Below are positions 7,185-15,886 of a stretch of DNA of 16,181 bases, piece after piece (positions within the stretch are counted from its first letter, which is position 1; the number at the start of each line of letters is the position of its first letter). The stretch is from Beroe ovata (lineage: Eukaryota; Ctenophora; Nuda; Beroida; Beroidae). The translations under genes were made by a program, and so were the position numbers. Below the pieces are notes generated by a model, which was given only the letters and a program-made list of their open reading frames with translations, had not been told where the DNA came from and did not search any database. Location: contig CAMPET010000560.1 in the NCBI GenBank assembly GCA_946803715.1, positions 1 through 16,181 on the forward strand, given 5' to 3'.

Positions 7185-10100
7185 TGACAGTGGTCTGATC
7201 GTCAGCTACGATTTGTATATCTCCCTGGGTGAACCCTTCTCCACCATCAGAGACAGTCTTGAGTCAATGGTATCAAGTGGACGTCTCGGAGACACTATTG
7301 ACGTGTCTCCGGATTTTGTTCGGTTGTACTATGGCGGAAAAACGGACGAAGTTGTGGAGAAAGTGTCAGAGCAACCGACAATCGTTACATCGTATGTAAC
7401 GGAACCGATGACAACGACAACCATGTCGTCTTCAACTTCGTTTGAAACAGCCACTTCATCTGATACAAGAACAACTTCCTCCGCGTTTGAGACAACCAGT
7501 TCGTCAAAACCTAGGACAACATCGACTTCATTCGAAACAACCAGTTCTTCTGAACCTAGAAAAACAACAAGTTCGTCAAGCCCTAGAACAACATCGACTT
7601 CATTTGAAACAACCAGTTCTTCTGAACCTAGAAAAACAACAAGTTCATCAAAACCTAGAACAACGTCGACTTCATTCGAAACAACCAGTTCTTCTGAACC
7701 TAGAAAAACAACAAGTTCGTCAAAACCTAGAACAACATCGACTTCATTTGAAACAACCAGTTCTTCTGAACCTAGAAAAACAACAAGTTCATCAAAACCT
7801 AGAACAACATCGACTTCATTCGAAACAATTACCACTTCGTTGGAACAAAGAACAACCTCAACTTCATTTGAAACGTCCGGATCACCAAACACAGCGACTT
7901 CTGAAGGACTGTATCGAAGCACGACTTCCATTGAAACTTCGCCCCCAACAGATGCTCCGATGACGTCATCAGATGATTATTCCAAATATAGGATAACCAC
8001 CTCTTCCTTCCCTTCTTCTCCTCCCAGCACAACGCAGAATAACCGTTTCATCACTAAAGAAACTGGTCCAAGCTCTAGTCCATCAGAAAGTAGCTTCTCT
8101 TCAAAATCTGGAACTGACCCCACGATAACAACACAGCAAACCGACCCATCCTCATCCAGGACCACTCATACAGATGGTTCCCCTCATAGCAGTACCAGTG
8201 AGTGTGGTTGTGATGCAGTTTCACCATATCTCACCATCTCCCCTTGGTCACATAAATCGGATTCATTGACCTCAACAGAGTTCACGAAGTCACCAACAAC
8301 AGATTTTACGGAATCTTCGAGAACGAAATCTCTGACCTCTGATATTTCAACATCAGTAGTTGAAACTACACAACCAGATATTTCAACATCAGAAGTTGAA
8401 ACTACACAACCAGAAATTTCCACCCCAGAATCTGAAACTCCTAAACCAGAAATTTCAACAACATCAGAACCTCAAACTTCAACTTCGGATATCTCAACAT
8501 CAGAACTTGCAACTTCAAGTAGCTCTATCGAGTTTAATTACAAACTGGGGACAACAACTGAAATTGGGGAAAAAGTGGAAGAAAAAACAACTGAGCTTAT
8601 GACCCGCGTATCTACGTCCAGTACAGAAGTTTGGGTGAAGCCGTCCACTTCTCATACATCCCGAGGAGAGGACACGACAGTGACACCATCAGTAGATCAT
8701 GGGGGTGTCAAGAGTACAACGTACAGTATCGGGGGCATTACTGTGTCCGAGGGAGCTTCACGGAAACCGTCAGAGACGGATCAGCCCTCGACTGTTGACA
8801 TGGCAACAAGTTCTGTTGACATGACAACAAGTTCTGTTGATATGACAACAACTACTGTTGACATGGCAACAACAACTGTTGACATGGCAACAACATCTAA
8901 TGACATAACAAGCAGTTCATCAGCTAAGAGAACAACTTCAACTTCATTTGATACAACAAGTTCTTCTGAGCCAAAAACAACTTCATCTTCATTCATAACT
9001 ACCAGTTCATCAGATGTGACAACATCCTTTGATGACAAGATGACAACAGCATCAAGCGATATGACAACATCGTCAAAAGATACATCAACATCCTATAGAG
9101 GCAGGACAGTTTCTGATGCTTTGTTTGTGTCTTCAAGTCCTTCTGAGAGAGTACCTTCAACTGTTGATATGGCAACAACTACTGTTGACATGACAACAAC
9201 ATCTGATAACATGGCAACAACATCTGATGACATAACAAGCAGTTCATCAGCAAAGAGAACAACTTCAACTTCATTCGATACAACGAGTTCTTCTGAGCCA
9301 AAAACACCTTCAACTTCATTTGAAACTACCAGTCCATCAGATGTGACAACATCCTTTGATGACAAGATGACAACATCAACTAAGGGAAGTACGGTATCGG
9401 ATGCTATATTTGGGTCCTCTACATCACCAAAAACAGTGGAACAAACAAACAAAGAATCCTGGACTTCTTCAACAGAATATCCGACAACCTCCGGAGAAGA
9501 TTCATTTACATCATCAAGTGATTCAGTCACATCAAGTGATTCAGTTACAGCATCAAGTGATTCAGTAACGACTTCAAGTGATTCAGTTACATCAAGTGAT
9601 TCAGTTACGGCATCAAGTGATTCAGTTACAGCATCAAGTGACTCAGTCACAATTTCAAGTGATTCAGCTACAGCATCAAGTGATTCAGTCACGACATCAA
9701 GTGATTCAGTTTCAAGCTCAAGAGAATACAATACCAGTCCGCACACAGACTCTCTCACGTCTTCTGACACGCAACCAACTACAGAAAAAACTGTTTCCAT
9801 GGCGCCAGTCACAACTACAACGAAAAAGTTGAAAGAGATGACCACTTCACCTCAATCATTTTCTACAACAAGTGACACTTTCGTCAGAACTGCCTCAATT
9901 GAAGATGTCAGTGAGTCTTCAGAATTATCGGGAGCCACCAGGTCATTTACAAGTTCAGGAAGTACTGATGACATGCCAACTGATGTCACGGTAACTGATG
10001 ATGTACTAACTGATGCCACGGTAACTGATGCCACGGCAACTGAAGTCACGGTAACTGATGAAGATGCCACACCTAGTTTGGAGACAGGTAGCTTGACAGT

Positions 10101-11716
10101 GTCCTCCCGGGAACCGTCAATGACAGTTTCTGGTTCTCGAACAACAGATCGTTCAACCGAGACCACACATTCTAGTTCAGGATCCTATGAGTTCACATCT
10201 GAGAAAACAACTTCCGAACCTTTAACATCCGAGTCGTCAAGAAGGTCGACATCTGTGGATGATTTCAGTTCCTCAGAGAAAACTGTGGCAACTTCTGAAG
10301 AGTCTCCCACTCATGGAACGACAAGATCATTCACAAATTCCAAGGGAACACGGTTTATTGTCACTGACAAAATTTATTCGGTGTCAACTGAGTCTGAACA
10401 AGGTACATCTCCTACAACTTCCTCTGAAAGTGAATCAGTCCAGACTACAAGGATTGATTCGATTGAGCTGACATCTCCTGCATATGTGGATGAATTCACT
10501 TCATCGGAACCTGCAACAAAAGTCTCTAGAGGTGTATCAGGAACAACGCGTTCTTTCACTAACTCCAAGGGAACTCGATTTATTGTAACTGACAAGACTT
10601 ACCCGGTGTCTAGTGAATCTTTTTCCACATCCGAGGGACATTCTTCAACCTCTTCTGTTGAAAATTCCACCTCCACGTCTTATGATGACTCGACCTCGAC
10701 AATTGAAAAAGAAAAAACACAATCCACTGATTCTACTTCATCAGCTCAAACCTCAGAGGAGCCAACAAGTTCCTCCAAAACTGAATCATTCCAGCCAACA
10801 ACCACGATAAAATCAATTGAACTTGCATCATCTGTGGTAACATATCCAGATTCCACGTCCTCTAAGCCTCCAACAGAGACACAAGCATCAACCAAGCCTT
10901 TCACTATCACGAAAAAGACAAAAACGTCTTCTAACAAGACCCACCATGATTCAACAGTCACTTCAACAGCTAATTCATCCTATTCAACTTCCTCCAAAGA
11001 GGGTTTCTTATCTACAACTTCATATGTCACTGAAGGTTCAACCGCACCTAAAACAGCAACTGCTCCCATCGAAAGCAGCACAGACCACATCACTGAATCG
11101 GATGAGGAAACTGTGTCTGAAGCTCTTACCACCTCCTTCACTCCAGATCTTTCTGAGACCCCCAGCCAAGATGATGCCATGACTAAAGATGCAGATTCAC
11201 TGGGAATCACCAAATCTCATACATCTGATTTGACTACAGAAGAAGCTACCAAAAGTTTGAAAACTGATGGGGAGAAAATGAGTGTTTCTTCATCAAACCA
11301 AACGCCTAGACCAAGAATAACTTTCCCTACAACTTCTCCTACACTGGAACAGGCAGATATTACTGAAACAAGAGGTGACCCCAAAAAAGATCTCACTGAT
11401 TCTCGAGAGGATAGTTCTGGAAAAGAATTAACTGATTCTGGAAAAGTAACCCCAGAAAAAGATTTCACTGATTCTGGAAAAGTTACCTCAGAGAAAGATT
11501 TTACTGATTCTGGAAAAGTTACCTCTGAAAAATATTTCACTGATTCTGGCAGTGGCAAGGTTACCAGAGAGAACGATTTCACTGATTCTGGAAAGGTTAC
11601 CAGAGAGAAAGACTTTACAGATCCCAAAGACGGGATGACTGAGCCCACGGAAGACTTTGGCGAAGAGCAGCAGGTTTCAAGTGAACAGACAGCTCCAGCA
11701 CCCACTTCAGCTGCAG
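7185..11716 (+). CDS. Exon 12: end of SEA domain and giant mucin-like region
   Basis: Acceptor TTATTTCAG|T in phase 2. The first 60 residues (SDSGLIVSYDLYISLGEPFS, helix 2, then IDVSPDFVRLYYGG) complete the SEA domain. About 1,440 residues follow that are mostly Ser and Thr with scattered Pro, Glu and Asp, in one uninterrupted 4.5-kb exon. Several tandem repeat blocks are nested in it (24-residue SSSEPRK units, SDSVTAS units, a duplicated KGTRFIVTDK block, 12-residue FTDSGKVT units). The only cysteines are a CGC pair near 8206-8214. It looks like a densely O-glycosylated mucin domain; glycosylation is inferred from composition. The exon ends at GCTGCAG|GTAGAG in phase 1; reading through runs into a stop after 11863. 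Single giant mucin exons are typical of the class. Confidence 0.9.
7487..7880 (+). repeat. 72-bp coding minisatellite (24-residue SSSEPRK unit)
   Basis: TTYGAAACAACCAGTTCTTC-type unit starts recur at 7531, 7603, 7675, 7747 and (partial) 7819, exactly 72 bp apart. The unit encodes FETTSSSEPRK, TTSSSKPR and TTSTS. Differences are mostly single synonymous changes, so the array is young. A degenerate first copy lies just upstream. Confidence 0.92.
8785..9420 (+). repeat. Two ~0.3-kb coding segmental repeats (VDMATT...TVSDA)
   Basis: A block of VDMTT-type 6-residue repeats, then TSSSSAKRTTSTSFDTTSSS, SDVTTSFDDKMTT and TVSDA, occurs at about 8785-9125. It recurs at about 9154-9405 with the same internal order but fewer intermediate repeats. 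It looks like a segmental duplication followed by local expansion or contraction. Confidence 0.85.
9508..9720 (+). repeat. SDSV(T)xS coding repeat, about ten copies
   Basis: AGTGATTCAGTTAC-type units of 18 or 21 bp encode alternating SDSVTS and SDSVTAS/SDSVTTS. The two unit lengths are mixed, and the nucleotide identity between copies is high. Confidence 0.9.
10318..10611 (+). repeat. Duplicated non-mucin block TTRSFTNSKGTRFIVTDK
   Basis: TTRSFTNSKGTRFIVTDK occurs at 10318-10386 and at 10543-10611 (offset 225 bp), followed by IYSVS and TYPVS. The copies are almost identical in protein but differ at many synonymous positions. A shorter relative, ATRSFTSSG, appears near 9935-9960. The block is hydrophobic/basic inside a mucin-like context. 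Confidence 0.88.
11431..11630 (+). repeat. 36-bp coding repeat (FTDSGKVTSEKD)
   Basis: ACTGATTCTGG recurs at 11431, 11467, 11503, 11539 and 11581; the last step is 42 bp because of a two-codon SG insertion. The encoded unit DFTDSGKVTSEK is rich in Lys and Asp, unlike the rest of the exon, and lies just before the ShKT domain as a charged spacer. Confidence 0.9.
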
Positions 11717-11980
11717 GTAGAGTGAAACTTTCCTTTTTTTGCCGTATTCTCATTTTTCTTATTAGTCATCACCACCATTCGTCCATGTCAATTGTCAAGG
11801 GTAATCAATGTTATTCATCTCTTACATTACATTCATCTCGATCCTCGCCATTCATCTATAGATGAGTGCCATTGATTTATTTCACGAATTTCATTCATCT
11901 CTGGCAAAGATGAATTGTGACATAAATGACTGTTGCACTTTGTACGATCACAGATTGTTAACATTTCCTCCCGTTTTCAG

Positions 11981-12106
11981 AAGAGACACCACCGTGTGAG
12001 GACAACAACCAATTCTGCCCATCTTGGGCCGCTAGTGGGGCTTGCTCCAGACAGTATCTCCAAGTGAACTGCCAGAAATCTTGTAACCTCTGTCCAGAAC
12101 AGCTTA
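11981..12106 (+). CDS. Exon 13: ShKT domain
   Basis: Phase-1 acceptor CCGTTTTCAG. The exon encodes EETPPCEDNNQFCPSWAASG then ACSRQYLQVNCQKSC and NLCPEQL. Six cysteines, spaced C-x6-C-x8-C-x8-C-x3-C-x2-C, with the W-A-x-x-G-x-C and C-x-K-S-C signatures, make this a standard ShKT (ShK/SXC) domain. ShKT domains occur singly in many secreted animal proteins such as astacins, tyrosinases and mucins. One domain placed between mucin regions points to a structural or interaction role; nothing specifically suggests a toxin. Exit is at CTTA|GTGAGT, phase 1. Confidence 0.92.
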
Positions 12107-12296
12107 GTGAGTCATAGAGCAATCTCTCTCTCATAATTCAGAGATAAGAGCTTCGCAGAGATCGTTTTACCCTTTCAAAATTCACACTTCCAATTTTATT
12201 TTTGACCTGATGTCCACTTTCCTATCAAATTTAGTGAATTTCGAGGCTAGATTCGAAACCCATGTCATTTGATCTAAGCTAGCTGATATATCCCAG

Positions 12297-12452
12297 GATA
12301 TCCCACAACGGTTGCTATGGAGACCACAGAGCAACCTGCAGCCACAACCTCCTCCCCGTTCACCGTGTCATCTGAGGATGCCCGTACTGACAGAGTGGTA
12401 CTAACTACTGAGAGAATGGAGAAACCCTCGTCCTCTGATCCCCCTGGGAAAA
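12297..12452 (+). CDS. Exon 14: Thr/Ser-rich linker
   Basis: Acceptor TATATCCCAG in phase 1, exit AAA|GTTAGT region in phase 1. It encodes RYPTTVAMETTEQPAATTSS then PFTVSSEDARTDRV and ERMEKPSSDPPGK. No cysteine and no recognisable fold are present. It is a short mucin-like spacer between the ShKT domain and the second Cys-rich module. The other two frames contain stops, and only this frame joins both neighbours in phase. Symmetric phase 1-1 makes it skippable. Confidence 0.8.
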
Positions 12453-12702
12453 GTTAGTACTTTCATGAATATTCCCCACACTTGTTGGGGAATATTCAAG
12501 CGCATTCAATTTCTTGTTCTTCTTAAACGATAGCGAATTAAACGATTCAATTGATTTATCATTCAGATGACCATGATCACACCCACTCACTTGAAGCTGT
12601 TTCGCATAAAAAGCTTCATTCACCCCTTTAAGGATCTTAATTAACCTCTCAATTACCTCCTCAATAAATCACTGATAATCCCCCCTCTCTCTCCCATTTC
12701 AG

Positions 12703-12825
12703 CGTGTAACAGGAAATGTGAAAAAGGACAGCTTCCCAACTCAGATTGTACAGCGTGTATCTGCTCACTCAACACTTACACATTCACCGTGTACGACTTC
12801 TCCCAAAATCCCCTCCCTAACTCCA
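12703..12825 (+). CDS. Exon 15: Cys-rich (EGF/CILP-type) module, copy 2
   Basis: Acceptor CTCCCATTTCAG, phase 1. The exon reads TCNRKCEKGQLPNSDCTACI then CSLNTYTFTVYDFSQNPLPN. The cysteine pattern C-x3-C-x9-C-x2-C-x-C matches copy 1 in exon 7. The strand TYTFTVYD plus NPLPN resembles the first strand and the loop of the carboxypeptidase-regulatory-like sandwich (typically V-x-D-x-x-G-x-P-L-x-x-A). The exit at CTCCA|GTGAGT is phase 1, the same phase as the equivalent intron in copy 1. The donor is the first of three tandem copies of the same sequence. Confidence 0.85.
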
Positions 12826-12950
12826 GTGAGTTACTCTCATGACAACTTTCGTGAGTAGCTCAACTCTAGTGAGTAACTCTCATGACAACTTTCGTGAGTA
12901 GCTCAACTCCAGTGAGTAGCTCACTCTCATGACAACTTTCGGCAACAGCT
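12819..12950. repeat. 43-bp tandem repeat reiterating the exon 15 splice donor
   Basis: AACTCCAGTGAGT at 12819, AACTCTAGTGAGT at 12862 and AACTCCAGTGAGT at 12905 are exactly 43 bp apart; TCATGACAACTTTCG follows in each. The first copy is the real exon-intron junction. Further GTGAGT motifs occur at 12850 and 12893. Use of the later donors would add 43 nt and shift the frame. Confidence 0.9.
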
Positions 12951-13223
12951 TGTGCCGTTATTGTTGCATATTGTACCGTTACATTGTTGTCCATTATTGT
13001 TTCCTTATTGTATCATCGACGAAAGGTGCCCAAATTTCTTTATCGGTAAAATTATTTTACGGCCATTGCGGCTTATCGATTAGTTTTTAGTGATCAAACG
13101 GATCTCCTTACAAATACAATCACTGATCTTATCGATAATCTGATGATAATATGATGATAATCCGTTCATAATTAACCAAAGGATTAAGATAATCCTTCGG
13201 TTTATCGTATGTCCGTTTCTCAG
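12826..13223 (+). other. Intron 15
   Basis: This 398-bp phase-1 intron runs from GTGAGT to CCGTTTCTCAG. It begins with the 43-bp repeat. Near 13176-13203 there is a hairpin, AAGGATTA-AGA-TAATCCTT, extended by AACC/GGTT. The remainder is AT-rich and carries TTATCGAT-type and ATGATAAT repeats. Confidence 0.8.
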
Positions 13224-13350
13224 ATGTGTCAGTGGTGACTGAAGAAGGGAGACAGAGTGTTGGATCAAGTGATGCAGATGGGCGGATAACTCTGCAGTTG
13301 AGCGAGATGTGTAGAAATGTCCTTGTGTTTGAGAATAATCCGATATACAG
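13224..13350 (+). CDS. Exon 16: CILP/carboxypeptidase-regulatory-like sandwich, copy 2
   Basis: Phase-1 join A|AT gives NPLPNSNVSVVTEEG then RQSVGSSDADGRITLQLSEM and CRNVLVFENNPIYR. The order P-L-x-x-x-x-V-x-V then S-D-A-D-G-R-I-T-L, a cysteine, and a last hydrophobic strand match the peptidase-regulatory-like fold used in CILP-type proteins. The D-x-D/A-G-R turn is the clearest hallmark. Exit is at TACAG|GTAATT, phase 2, the same phase as exon 8 in copy 1. Only the first two or three donor bases appear native; the rest comes from the inverted repeat that follows. Confidence 0.85.
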
Positions 13351-13353
13351 GTA

Positions 13354-13619
13354 ATTTTTTCCAAAACCAAATAAGATTTGGGTGTTGTTGTCCGCAGCAT
13401 CAGTGCGTTCTTGATTCTAAAGTCATGATATGAAAAAGAACGCGGCATATACCACAGACTGCCGTCACATCACGTGTAGAAACACTGTACCTTTTTCTAG
13501 TGATGTGACGGCAGTCTGTGGTATATGCCGCGTTCTTTTTCATATCATGACTTTAGAATCAAGAACGCACTGATGCTGCGGACAACAACACCCAAATCTT
13601 ATTTGGTTTTGGAAAAAAT
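13354..13619. mobile_element. Perfect 120-bp inverted repeat (foldback/MITE-like)
   Basis: Bases 13354-13473 are the exact reverse complement of 13500-13619, with a 26-base loop at 13474-13499. I compared the arms base by base and found no mismatch. The ends are ATTTTTTCC and GGAAAAAAT. TA dinucleotides lie at 13352-13353 and 13619-13620, compatible with a TA target duplication as in Tc1/mariner-derived MITEs, but with a one-base offset. No transposase is encoded. A fold-back cloning or assembly artefact is the alternative. Confidence 0.75.
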
Positions 13620-13731
13620 ATCACTTGTTTTTCTATATTGAGCAGTAAGTTAAGGAATCTGCTCAAATCTATTCATTTTGAGCAAAAATTGCTGATTGGT
13701 CAATTATCCAATCAGTTAATTGGGCCAAAAA

Positions 13732-13732
13732 N
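13732..13732. other. N position in intron 16
   Basis: A single N in AAAAANTCGACAG. It may be an ambiguous base or a collapsed gap, and it leaves room for missing sequence between exon 16 and the WAP exon. Confidence 0.6.
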
Positions 13733-13903
13733 TCGACAGAGTTTATCATCGATCGACAACTCTACCCCTCAAACAACTGCCAAAACGTGATATAAAAATT
13801 TCATCCACCCAAGCCAAGATTGATTCCAAAAACTGGATCAAAAATTCGTAATCTGCGATCGCCAATCCACCGAAAACATTTCCTTGTGTTTAGATATGAC
13901 GAG

Positions 13904-14037
13904 GTGCCCCATCCCCCTGACAATGCTGTGTGAGGGAGGTCTCATGGAGGAACCGACATGTGACTCTGACAGCGACTGCAGGGCTGTCAATGGAAAGTGT
14001 TGCCTTATGGACTGTGTATACCAGTGTACCACTGCAG
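13904..14037 (+). CDS. Exon 17: WAP four-disulfide core domain
   Basis: The frame reads CPIPLTMLCEGGLMEEPTC then DSDSDCRAVNGKCC and LMDCVYQCTTA. Eight cysteines, spaced C-x7-C-x9-C-x5-C-x6-CC-x3-C-x3-C with the C-P start and D-S-D-C and K-C-C motifs, are diagnostic of a whey acidic protein domain, common in secreted antimicrobial or protease-inhibitor proteins. To stay in phase with exon 16, splicing must use AG at 13902-13903 (GACGAG|G). The more conventional acceptor GTGTTTAG at 13893 leads, in that phase, to a stop after 13 residues. The domain call is firm; the 5' boundary is not. Exit at GCAG|GTTTGA, phase 1. Confidence 0.82.
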
Positions 14038-14195
14038 GTTTGACTTAAGGAGATAAATAATTGATTAATGAGTTTGCTTGATTTTTGATCATTTGATGGA
14101 AAAATATTGATTTTTCCAAAATATTATCCAATTTTAGCTGATACTGTAATGTTTGTTCCCATTAATTTTTTAATCACAATAAATTTTCCTTACAG
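14038..14195 (+). other. Intron 17
   Basis: A short AT-rich phase-1 intron ending TTTTCCTTACAG. Without splicing, the reading frame stops after two further residues, at 14046-14048. Confidence 0.7.
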
Positions 14196-14218
14196 ATAAG
14201 CTAGTGATGCTGAGGTAA
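14196..14218 (+). CDS. Exon 18: C-terminal tail and stop codon
   Basis: Joined in phase 1 as G|AT, this gives DKLVMLR and then TAA at 14216-14218. The tail is short, with no hydrophobic anchor or GPI-type signal, so the protein as read ends just after the WAP domain. The acceptor TTTTCCTTACAG is strong, but with only seven codons the exon rests on splice-site quality alone. Retention of the preceding intron would end the protein two residues past the donor with little change to the product. Confidence 0.65.
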
Positions 14219-15854
14219 TGATAGACAAGACGAATAGCTACACAAAAAAACAAAGCCACTGACCCCTATAATGATGCTGATCGCGGAATCGCAGATAAAA
14301 GCTCCCGTCCATGATCAAAAAATTCCTGCGTCCGTTGAAAAATGGTACTGATGTGAATTCATCATGGAACTTGACATTTTGGTGAAGCGTGACGTGGTTA
14401 TTAGCTCATTTGACTGCATTTTGACTACATATGAGATGCTAAGTATGTGTCTAAATGACTTCTGGCCTCTGGGGGATGTCACCAACGCACTTCATGATGT
14501 AGGTTGAATTAATATTAAAGAACTAAATAATTAGCAATGAACTACGTATAAATATTAAAAACGGAAGGGATTTTCTTTAGATATAATTTTCCGATTTGTA
14601 CCTTTAGACTTAAACTACCTACTAAATCCACGAGTTCGCCACAAAATTGTGTCGGGCTTCTTATGTACGCTGCTTATAGAGAAGAATTATGGAGAAAGTA
14701 TATTTGACGCAAGTATGAAGAAGATTTCTCTCAACGCGCATACTTTCTGCATGTGATAATTGATTTTCAACTACTTTTCTGATTCACCATTTACTTGAGC
14801 AGGTAGTAGTAGAGCGTTCGCTGTTCTGTTGAAATTTCGGCATCTGTGATCATTTTGAACGAGAAAACTTTTTAAGTGACGGTAGCTAGAAAATTGAATT
14901 ATCATTGTCGTAATTTCCCACGTAAATAGAATTCATCTCAGAGAATGCGACCACGAGAAAAACGGTCTACAAATATAATGAATTTAGATCTTTTTTGTGT
15001 AGACAATTACAGTTAAGAGTTTGGGTTAGGGCGAGGGTTGGGTCAAATGTCAGGGGGTCAAATTGTCGCACTTTTCTTTTTTGATGTCTTGCTCACTTGT
15101 ATGACAATCGACATATGCCAAATGATTGCTCAAACTAGAATTTAAGAGATTTTGAAGAAATTTTTTGGCAGTTTTCCAGAACCTAAGTGTCGACAGACAT
15201 ACAGTTTATCTATAGTTGGCGCACGAGATTTTTATATTTCGTATGACACTGATTTTATATTTTAGTTTTTACGTGTTGTATAATACAAAGAGAGTACATT
15301 TTTTGGAGGGTCGTAAAATCAGCGTTTTTTCCAAAATCTTGTATATTTTTCCGTTGTTATAGTGCTTTTCCATCAAATTTTTTGAAAAGTTTTTATGTTT
15401 GTAGATGGGTTAAGAAATGGGATTATTGGCTATCTCAAGATTTATTTTAATCTTTTATAGTTTCATAGATTTTTTAAATTCCTAGGATCAAATTAACTTT
15501 GAGCGCATTGACTACTCTAATTTATATTTGTTTTTACTATTTTATAATCCAAGCTTCATATATTATACAACTTGTTAAACAGCTGCTTCTTTTTGTCTTT
15601 GCCCGGATATTAAATCGTGTGTTATCGAAATTAGCATGAATGATTTTCATTGAACAATATCTCAGGGTCTTATAGAAGGTGCATTATCATTACCATCATA
15701 GGTGTGATAGGTACCAATATATTTTCATTCCCCATGTTTATGCTGAAAGTAGATACAAGAGTTTAGTCCAAGTATAAGTCCAAGTATTAGTCAATTATCA
15801 AGTGCTATGTCACTGCAATACACATATTATAGTGTACCTGATGCTACCAGACAA

Positions 15855-15857
<3 letters not shown>
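14219..15857. other. 3' flank without recognisable genes
   Basis: About 1.6 kb of AT-rich sequence after the stop codon. No open frame with domain-like composition, tRNA or rRNA was recognised on either strand. It is probably 3' UTR followed by intergenic sequence. Confidence 0.7.
14513..14558 (+). promoter_or_regulatory. Candidate poly(A) signals ATTAAA (two copies)
   Basis: ATTAAA occurs at 14513-14518 and 14553-14558, about 300 bases past the stop codon, with T-rich sequence following the second. ATTAAA is the commonest variant of AATAAA; actual use is unproven. Confidence 0.35.

Positions 15858-15885
<28 letters not shown>
15858..15885. repeat. (CA)14 microsatellite abutting an N
   Basis: A pure CA dinucleotide run ends directly at the N at 15886. 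This is a typical place for a contig break. Confidence 0.95.
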
Positions 15886-15886
15886 N

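Larger units (their letters stand above)
13351..13903 (+). other. Intron 16
   Basis: This 553-bp intron as drawn contains the 120-bp inverted repeat, a second N at 13732, and two closely spaced possible acceptors at 13893 and 13903. An exon corresponding to copy 1's exon 9 is not seen and could lie in the gap. Confidence 0.6.

Noticed and set aside
7329-7931. Long minus-strand open frame over the 72-bp repeat, and similar antisense frames at 1337-1804, 9093-9845 and 11217-11753
   Set aside because: They mirror repetitive Ser/Thr codons, which lack stop complements. Their Val/Ser-rich periodic protein has no domain, and they vanish outside the repeats.
11717-11865. Extension of the mucin exon to the stop at 11865
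   Set aside because: Composition changes abruptly at CAG|GTAGAG, and the ShKT exon at 11981 joins in phase.
11981-12106. ShKT exon as a sea-anemone-type channel toxin
   Set aside because: It is one domain inside a giant mucin-like protein, with no separate signal peptide or propeptide. ShKT modules are common in non-toxic secreted proteins.
13080-13448. Minus-strand frame of 122 codons
   Set aside because: It spans an AT-rich intron, a well-supported exon on the other strand and half of the inverted repeat. No domain was seen.
15023-15031. GGGTTAGGG as a telomeric repeat
   Set aside because: Only one copy with no array; chance in G-rich local sequence.
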